Assembly: GCA_009774235.1 (NCBI GenBank)
Contig: VSNJ01000138.1
Location: 1 to 11,008 of the forward strand
DNA length: 11,008 nucleotides
Direction of reading: 5' to 3'
Source: Lachnospiraceae bacterium
GTDB taxonomy: Bacteria; Bacillota; Clostridia; Lachnospirales; Lachnospiraceae
Numbering within the stretch: position 1 is the stretch's first letter; every line of letters begins with the position of its first letter. The notes beneath the pieces were generated by a model. It was not told the DNA's origin and did not search any database. It saw nothing but the letters and a program-made list of their open reading frames with translations. The position numbers and the translations under genes are program-made. This document shows, piece by piece, positions 7,127-11,008 of this stretch.

Positions 7127-8179
7127 ATGGAAGAGACCAGTGTACGCCAGGGAAACTTAAGGCAGAAACAAGAAGAAAGAGAACATTTGATATTTAGCAA
7201 ATATGCTTCATTTGCAGATATGTCAGCTGGCAGGGACAGATATGAACTGCAATGTGATATAAGGACAGATTACCAGCGTGACAGGGACAGAATTCTTCAT
7301 TGTAAATCTTTCAGGAGGCTTAAAGACAAGACACAGGTTTTTCTTTCACCAGTTGGTGACCATTACAGGACACGGCTTACACATACACTGGAAGTAGCGC
7401 AGAATGCAAGGACAATAGCAAGGGCGCTTCTGCTTAATGAGGACTTAACAGAAGCAGTGGCGCTTGGGCATGACCTTGGACATACACCATTCGGGCACGC
7501 AGGAGAACGTGCGCTTGATGAAATTACAAAAGACAGTGGCGGGTTCAGCCATAATGAACAAAGTGTAAGGGTAGTTGAACTTCTCGAAAAAGGCGGCAAA
7601 GGTTTAAACCTGACCAAAGAAACCAGGGATGGAATATTAAACCACCAGACAGCCCTGATGCCGCATACTCTCGAAGGCAAAATAGTGCGCCTTTCTGATA
7701 AGATAGCATATATAAATTCTGATATAGATGATGCAATACGTGCGGGTATTATTTCTGAGAAAGATATTCCTGCAGGACTCACAGATATCCTTGGAAGCAG
7801 TACAAATGAAAGACTTAATACACTTGTACACAATATTGTAAAGAATAGTGAAGGCAAAGATGATATATGTATGTCAGATGATGTCTTAAAAAGTATGTAT
7901 GGACTGCGTAAATATCTTTATGATAATGTTTACAGCAACCCTGTGGCAAAAGGGGAAGAATACAAAGTAAAACATGTTATAGAACAGCTTTATTACTATT
8001 ATATAAATAATACATGCAAACTTCCTGATGAATTTACAAGCCTGATAGCAGAGGGTATGCCTGCTGGAAGGACTGTATGTGATTTTATTGCATGTATGAG
8101 CGACAGATACGCAATTAACCTGTATAAAGAGATAATGATACCAAAATCATGGAGCGTCAAAGGGATAGAACACAGGTAA
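7127..8179 (+). CDS. dgt: Deoxyguanosinetriphosphate triphosphohydrolase-like HD protein
   Basis: This 350-residue protein of the Dgt/YpgQ-like HD superfamily converts dNTPs, typically dGTP, to the nucleoside and tripolyphosphate. The motifs are FRRLKDKTQVF (62-72), DHYRTRLTHTLEVAQ (78-92, with His86 as the first HD ligand), GHDLGHTPFGHAGE (114-127, with His115-Asp116 as the HD pair) and LSDKIAYINSDIDDA (189-203, with Asp191 as the last metal ligand). The length fits the bacterial dGTPase-like group. The start follows GGAAGGTGG at 7111-7119. In many Clostridia this gene precedes dnaG and rpoD. Here it is the last gene of an operon with miaB, and neither follows. No convincing terminator is seen in the next 165 bp, only a weak hairpin with arms TCTGG and CCAGG near 8209-8240. 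Confidence 0.95.
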   Translation: MEETSVRQGNLRQKQEEREHLIFSKYASFADMSAGRDRYELQCDIRTDYQRDRDRILHCKSFRRLKDKTQVFLSPVGDHYRTRLTHTLEVAQNARTIARALLLNEDLTEAVALGHDLGHTPFGHAGERALDEITKDSGGFSHNEQSVRVVELLEKGGKGLNLTKETRDGILNHQTALMPHTLEGKIVRLSDKIAYINSDIDDAIRAGIISEKDIPAGLTDILGSSTNERLNTLVHNIVKNSEGKDDICMSDDVLKSMYGLRKYLYDNVYSNPVAKGEEYKVKHVIEQLYYYYINNTCKLPDEFTSLIAEGMPAGRTVCDFIACMSDRYAINLYKEIMIPKSWSVKGIEHR

Positions 8180-8271
8180 CATATGTCTGGATGATATATT
8201 ATGATGAGTCTGGAAATTGTGTCTGTCTTCAGCCAGGATAAGAGAATTTTTGGTATTACTAATAAAATATA

Positions 8272-8280
8272 ACAGTTCGT
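8272..8280 (+). promoter_or_regulatory. Possible LytTR half-site upstream of the LytTR gene
   Basis: ACAGTTCGT fits the published LytTR recognition pattern [TA][AC][CA]GTTN[AG][TG] at every position. LytTR proteins normally bind two such repeats about 12 bp apart. The nearest partner, AATGTTTTT at 8290-8298, fits only 7 of 9 positions and lies too close. A single match of this degeneracy could occur by chance. Confidence 0.2.
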
Positions 8281-8330
8281 TACATTTTAAATGTTTTTCA
8301 TTACATATAGGGGTTAAATTAAAAAATTAA

Positions 8331-8338
8331 GCCGATAT
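8331..8338 (+). promoter_or_regulatory. Candidate sigma-28 (SigD/FliA) -10 box before the LytTR gene
   Basis: GCCGATAT is an exact match to the motility sigma factor -10 element. The nearest TAAA (8315-8318) is 12 bp upstream rather than the usual 15 or so, so the -35 element is imperfect. Initiation would fall near 8345, inside the ribosome binding region (AGGTGAGGGGG), giving a very short leader. The motif is striking in such AT-rich sequence, but the geometry is not ideal. Confidence 0.4.
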
Positions 8339-8359
8339 AAAAAGGTGAGGGGGTTGATA

Positions 8360-8806
8360 ATGAATACAGAAACATACAGTTATGATGGGATTTTCAGAAA
8401 ACTGCCAGCTGCATTGGATAAATCTGGAAATGCATTTGCTGGTGTAGAAAGGAAGGTGGAACAACAAAGGAAGAACAATGATAAGATGCTGCTTGTAAAG
8501 ACAAAATCAAAAAATGTTGCCATTAATAAAGATGATATTATGTATGTGGAAAGCAACAGGAGAAAAAAGGAAATACATATGACCAGTGGCGTTATTGAAA
8601 TTTATTCTACAATGGACGCTTTAAACTGTCTTCTGGGTGAAGGGTTTTACCAGTGTCACAGGGGATATATTGTCAATATGGCACATGTACTGGAGTATAC
8701 TTGTGACAGTATAAAGATAAGCAGCGGGGAAGTAGTTTATATGTCAAAAGAAAAATACAACGGTTTTGAAACTTCATATACATTATATCTGGGTGGATAT
8801 AATTAA
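8360..8806 (+). CDS. Stand-alone LytTR-domain DNA-binding regulator
   Basis: The 148-residue protein has a variable, charged N-terminus (1-41) and a LytTR DNA-binding domain (42-143). Hallmarks are KNVAINKDDIMYVESNRRKKEIH (51-73), the helix and turn in YSTMDALNCLLGEGFYQCHRGYIVN (82-106) and VYMSKEKYNGFETSYTLYL near the end. There is no receiver domain or membrane segment, so it is not a classical two-component response regulator. LytTR proteins bind direct-repeat sites and control, for example, quorum sensing, bacteriocins and virulence. The start is ATG at 8360, preceded 6 nt upstream by GAGGGGG (8347-8353). An in-frame GTG at 8345 would add five residues but overlaps the Shine-Dalgarno sequence, so I reject it. 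An acidic unknown gene follows after 108 bp, perhaps as a co-regulated partner. Confidence 0.88.
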   Translation: MNTETYSYDGIFRKLPAALDKSGNAFAGVERKVEQQRKNNDKMLLVKTKSKNVAINKDDIMYVESNRRKKEIHMTSGVIEIYSTMDALNCLLGEGFYQCHRGYIVNMAHVLEYTCDSIKISSGEVVYMSKEKYNGFETSYTLYLGGYN

Positions 8807-8835
8807 AAATTTTGCTTGGACCTTAAAAGGAAAGC

Positions 8836-8863
8836 ATGGCAGCCCTGAATGGCAGACGGGCTG
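8836..8863 (+). repeat. GC-rich hairpin and ATGGCAG direct repeat between the LytTR and unknown genes
   Basis: CAGCCC (8840-8845) and GGGCTG (8858-8863) form a 6-bp stem with a 12-nt loop. ATGGCAG occurs twice, at 8836-8842 and 8849-8855. No T-tract follows the stem, so it is not an intrinsic terminator. It may be an RNA processing or regulatory element in a shared transcript. Confidence 0.3.
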
Positions 8864-8914
8864 TAAGTATACCGTTGTATAAAGATTAATTATTAAAGAA
8901 AGGACTATGGTATT

Positions 8915-9667
8915 ATGAGAGTAGAGGGTATAAGCAGTTATTATGCTTTTATGTACAACAGGGATACAAAGAAAATATTTTCTGGAAATGAAGCAGAAGA
9001 CGGATTTGCAGATTATTATAATGCAGGCCTTGCAGGCATTGGAAGTGATGATAATCCAGAATACAGTTCAAGAAAAGCAGGAATTGACAGTTTAATAAAG
9101 TTCTTCAGCAATCCTGGAACAGGTGATAACTTCTTTAATTCTGGACAGGGAAGTGATGAGTGTACAATTATTGAAGAAAAGGTAAGTGACACTGAAACAA
9201 GGTATTATGTTGATGGCAAGCTTATGCTGACTTCTATGGCTGGCGGACTTACTGCAAATATAAAGCTTGCACCAGCAGATGGTGACCCGGAATCAGAGGA
9301 ACTTGAATTTGATGATGTGTCAAGGATTTCTATTTCTGAACTAGAAGATGAAGAAAATACTGACAGTGCTAAACGCAAGACAGGCACAACATCACAGATT
9401 ATTGTATATCCTGATGGCTCAAGATGGCTTATTATTACAACTTATTTCTGTGGCAAAGAGATAAAAATGACTAAAAGGCTGCCACCATTAGATGAACAGG
9501 CAGATGGGGAAGAAGATGTATTAAGGCAGGATGGCATGTATGAGGATGAGAAAGCGGAAATGGAATCATTAAATGTAGAAGATGCGTTAGACCGCTTGTC
9601 AAATCCTTACAAGGACGACCGCCAGTATTATGGCACAGAACAGATGGCAGGAGAGGAAAGAAGATAG
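8915..9667 (+). CDS. Acidic protein of unknown function
   Basis: I do not recognise this 250-residue protein. It has no signal peptide or membrane segment, so it is predicted to be cytosolic. The N-terminus (MRVEGISSYYAFMYNRDTKK) is aromatic-rich and could be a short conserved recognition segment. Residues 84-120 and 160-188 look like beta strands (TRYYVDGKLML; QIIVYPDGSRWLIITTYF). These flank a very acidic, probably disordered stretch (122-150) with many Asp and Glu. The C-terminal third is again charged and contains a possible helix (DEKAEMESLNVEDALDRL, 211-228). There are two Cys (83, 179) and no catalytic motif. The start is supported by AAAGGA at 8899-8904. It follows the LytTR gene by 108 bp with no terminator between, and a strong terminator follows it. 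Inference only: an accessory or structural protein controlled with the LytTR gene. Confidence 0.8.
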   Translation: MRVEGISSYYAFMYNRDTKKIFSGNEAEDGFADYYNAGLAGIGSDDNPEYSSRKAGIDSLIKFFSNPGTGDNFFNSGQGSDECTIIEEKVSDTETRYYVDGKLMLTSMAGGLTANIKLAPADGDPESEELEFDDVSRISISELEDEENTDSAKRKTGTTSQIIVYPDGSRWLIITTYFCGKEIKMTKRLPPLDEQADGEEDVLRQDGMYEDEKAEMESLNVEDALDRLSNPYKDDRQYYGTEQMAGEERR

Positions 9668-9700
9668 TATTTAAAGTAGTAAACAGAGGATAGTAATATT

Positions 9701-9787
9701 AAAAGGCTGCTGTATTAAGTAAAAATAATATATATAGCTAATAATAACAGGAAATATATATATTATACTTAATGCGGCAGTTTTTTT
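9701..9787 (+). terminator. Long hairpin terminator after the acidic protein gene
   Basis: CTGCTGTATTAAGTA (9707-9721) pairs with TACTTAATGCGGCAG (9766-9780) over 15 bp with two G-U pairs. The stem continues with ATAATATATATA (9725-9736) against TATATATATTAT (9755-9766). TTTTTTT follows at 9781-9787. The left side begins with AAAAGG, so the structure could also act weakly in the opposite direction. Confidence 0.88.
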
Positions 9788-9833
9788 GGCAGGAGTTATT
9801 TATACTAAAAAAATTTGCTATAGATTTTTTAGA

Positions 9834-9850
9834 TATCCAATAATTGGATA
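9834..9850. repeat. 17-bp perfect dyad
   Basis: TATCCAAT and ATTGGATA are perfect inverted copies around a single central A. No promoter or gene start lies within about 200 bp on either strand. It is therefore not an obvious operator, and as an RNA stem it would lack a loop. Confidence 0.4.
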
Positions 9851-9970
9851 AGTTTATAATTTGCATACAGCAGGTTATGTCTTTGGAAAACTAAATAAAA
9901 GATTTAGATTGGTTACATTACAAAATACGCAGATAAAAGTATATAACTATACCAGTGTCTGGTTATAATT

Positions 9971-10006
9971 CTAAAAGAAAATATGCCATCAATAAGTTGA
10001 TGGCAT
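9971..10006 (-). terminator. Intrinsic terminator for the minus-strand SH3-repeat gene
   Basis: ATGCCATCAA (9983-9992) and TTGATGGCAT (9997-10006) form a perfect 10-bp stem with a TAAG loop on the plus strand. Read on the minus strand, the hairpin is followed by ATTTTCTTTTAG, a U-rich tract. The plus-strand side lacks a T run. It therefore serves the minus-strand gene, whose stop codon is about 75 bp upstream. Confidence 0.7.
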
Positions 10007-10080
10007 TATATAATATGGATATGGTTTTACAACACTGGCATTTTATAAAGCAAGCAATATTAATTAAAGTATGTTACAAA

Positions 10081-10587
10081 TTATAAAAGATAGTTATATG
10101 CATCAGATATAGTAACAAATGCATATTTGTGTCCTCCAGGAACAGGATATTTGACTTGTATATAATTTCCTGATGCACCTAAAACAAGAACTTGGTCATT
10201 TTTATCAATATGTCCATAAGATGATCCATTTGGTCTTTTAAATGTTGGTATTTCTTTTTTAGCTATAACATTTTGTCCACTTGTAGCTGTTAAAATAGAG
10301 CTAGTTGCAATATAAGCAGTTTTTGTTGTGCCTCCTGAAACTGGATAATTTACTCTGGAATATTTATCATGAACCTCCAGTACTGTAATCTCATCATTTG
10401 CCCAAATTTCCCCATATGGTTTTGTTAAATTAGCGTCAGAAAATGTCTTTGTGGTTTCAGACAGAATAGTATAACATTTTCTTGTTGCTGCATTGGTATT
10501 TGTTGGGGTTACAATAATGATCCCCATTAAAATAACTAAATTCAAAAATAATAATCCAAGTTTACATTTAATATTTTTTCTGTTCAT
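10081..10587 (-). CDS. Small secreted protein with two SH3-like repeats
   Basis: The 168-residue protein starts with a clear signal peptide (MNRKNIKCK, a hydrophobic core at 10-27, probable cleavage after TNA around 33). The mature part is two bacterial SH3-like repeats, about 38-98 and 106-162. They share YG-I--ND---VL, a Tyr-rich strand and the motif YPVSGG (81-86) or YPVPGG (147-152). Family knowledge: such modules bind cell-wall peptide or glycan and usually accompany a lysozyme, amidase or NlpC/P60 domain. Here no catalytic domain is present, so this is a stand-alone wall-binding protein or what is left of a larger one. The ATG follows AAGGTGG on the minus strand (10601-10595) by 7 nt. 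All three Gln codons are CAA and all four Arg codons AGA, whereas the neighbours strongly prefer CAG and mix AGG and CGN. This suggests recent acquisition. Confidence 0.85.
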   Translation of the reverse strand: MNRKNIKCKLGLLFLNLVILMGIIIVTPTNTNAATRKCYTILSETTKTFSDANLTKPYGEIWANDEITVLEVHDKYSRVNYPVSGGTTKTAYIATSSILTATSGQNVIAKKEIPTFKRPNGSSYGHIDKNDQVLVLGASGNYIQVKYPVPGGHKYAFVTISDAYNYLL

Positions 10588-10617
10588 GTTTAATCCACCT
10601 TTCTTCGGAATACGCTA

Positions 10618-10636
10618 ATGGATTTATTATATCCAT
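10618..10636 (-). promoter_or_regulatory. Candidate -10 box and flanking dyad for the SH3-repeat gene
   Basis: On the minus strand TATAAT lies at 10631-10626, about 40 bp before the start codon. It sits between the inverted repeat arms ATGGAT (10618-10623) and ATCCAT (10631-10636). No good -35 box is seen 17 bp upstream. The dyad over the -10 could be an operator. Confidence 0.35.
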
Positions 10637-11008
10637 AGCTGGCAGTCTTCCGTTTATTATTTTTATTTGTTATGCTTTTCTGTGTGCTGTTTTATATTAC
10701 AGAACCTGGAAAGTGAATGGCATGGATGTATAGAATTAACATTGCATGTTTATATGTTTCCAGTAATCTGTATAATGTATCAGTGAATAGTACAAAACCA
10801 TATCACATATACATATCTCTTATAAAGCTAGCTAATCCTGCTGCATGTCCAGGTTCTGGCATATGTGTTTTAACTGTCTAGTTCCATTTTATCAACACTA
10901 ACGCAAGATTAGTTTATAAATAGCCTATTTTCTATTCTTTACATTTAAGTTTCAAAATCCAATCTCCTTTCAAAGTTTAATATTTATAGATATGATAAAC
11001 CATAACAT
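10637..11008. other. AT-rich region without a convincing gene
   Basis: These last 370 bp hold no open frame long enough to call. An 11-bp inverted repeat, CAGAACCTGGA (10700-10710) with TCCAGGTTCTG (10848-10858), encloses about 137 bp. On the minus strand, AAAGGAG at 10970-10964 precedes a TTG (10955), but that frame stops after seven codons. The region continues beyond the window. Confidence 0.5.
10748..10880 (-). pseudogene. Possible decayed minus-strand coding remnant
   Basis: In one minus-strand frame, after a TAG near 10878, the sequence reads TVKTHMPEPGHAAGLASFIR then DMYM and a TGA. It stays open past that single stop as YGFVLFTDTLYRLLETYK and beyond. The same frame contains the TTG at 10955 that follows a good Shine-Dalgarno sequence, but it carries several more stops between 10932 and 10878. 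The composition looks more protein-like than the surroundings, yet I recognise no family. Runs of this length can occur by chance, so confidence is low. Confidence 0.18.

Larger units (their letters stand above)
9788..10080. other. Gene-free, AT-rich, inverted-repeat-rich spacer between convergent genes
   Basis: No reading frame of note lies here. The spacer contains several separate dyads: TATCCAAT-A-ATTGGATA (9834-9850), CTAAAT with ATTTAG (9891-9907), ACCAG with CTGGT (9951-9963) and the terminator hairpin at 9983-10006. CCAGTGT (9952-9958) is also inverted as ACACTGG (10032-10038). Most are probably chance or termination structures in AT-rich DNA. The 17-bp dyad at 9834-9850 could be an operator or an attachment-type site. 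Confidence 0.5.

Noticed and set aside
7363..7857. Minus-strand open frames opposite the dGTPase gene
   Set aside because: They lie entirely within a well-supported HD-domain gene and show no protein-like motifs.
8283..8299. ACATTT-T-AAATGT dyad followed by TTTTT as a dGTPase terminator
   Set aside because: The stem is five or six A-T pairs with almost no loop, too weak for intrinsic termination.
8907..8918. Three-codon frame ATG GTA TTA TGA overlapping the start of the acidic protein gene
   Set aside because: The ribosome binding site is too close to this ATG for good initiation. Such overlaps are common by chance.
1..11008. CRISPR array, tRNA, rRNA, transposase or phage genes
   Set aside because: No regularly spaced repeats, cloverleaf sequences, rRNA blocks or recombinase motifs were seen on either strand.

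Overview
The window reads as a chromosomal segment from a low-GC, Gram-positive anaerobe of the Clostridia, most likely the Lachnospiraceae. Supports for this are strong AAGGAGG-type ribosome binding sites, AT-rich spacers, heavy use of ATA (Ile) and AGG (Arg), an FtsZ ending in IPEFLQRKK, and a lipoprotein metallo-beta-lactamase with an Ada-like zinc tail. The family assignment is inference from protein style; no marker such as rRNA is present.

Layout. Positions 1-1560 hold the end of a division gene (ftsQ/divIB tail) and ftsZ, which has its own promoter, a TTG start and a strong terminator. Next are a CPBP-family membrane protease (1577-2431) and a PAS-GGDEF-EAL cyclic-di-GMP protein (2558-4240) with an extended -10 promoter and a roughly 100-nt leader. 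A 261-bp spacer follows that contains a long imperfect inverted repeat (4312-4461). Positions 4502-8179 look like one operon: a secreted ComEC-like metallo-beta-lactamase lipoprotein, miaB (tRNA 2-methylthiolation) and a dGTPase-like HD hydrolase, with gaps of 30 and 21 bp. Positions 8331-9667 hold a stand-alone LytTR DNA-binding protein, preceded by a GCCGATAT motif like a sigma-28 -10 box, and an acidic protein of unknown function. They end at a long hairpin terminator.

The last 1.3 kb (about 9790-11008) differs in character. It is AT-rich, full of small inverted repeats, and carries a single minus-strand gene for a small secreted protein with two SH3-like repeats. That gene's codon use differs from its neighbours. 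The final 420 bp hold no convincing gene, only a possible decayed minus-strand coding remnant and an 11-bp inverted repeat.

Functionally, the left part is core housekeeping (division, RNA modification, nucleotide pool control) mixed with signalling (cyclic-di-GMP, LytTR). No CRISPR array, tRNA, rRNA, transposase or phage gene is visible. I see no clear new defence-type system. The points most worth checking are the 4312-4461 inverted-repeat element, the LytTR/unknown-protein pair with its possible motility-sigma promoter, and the isolated SH3-repeat gene.
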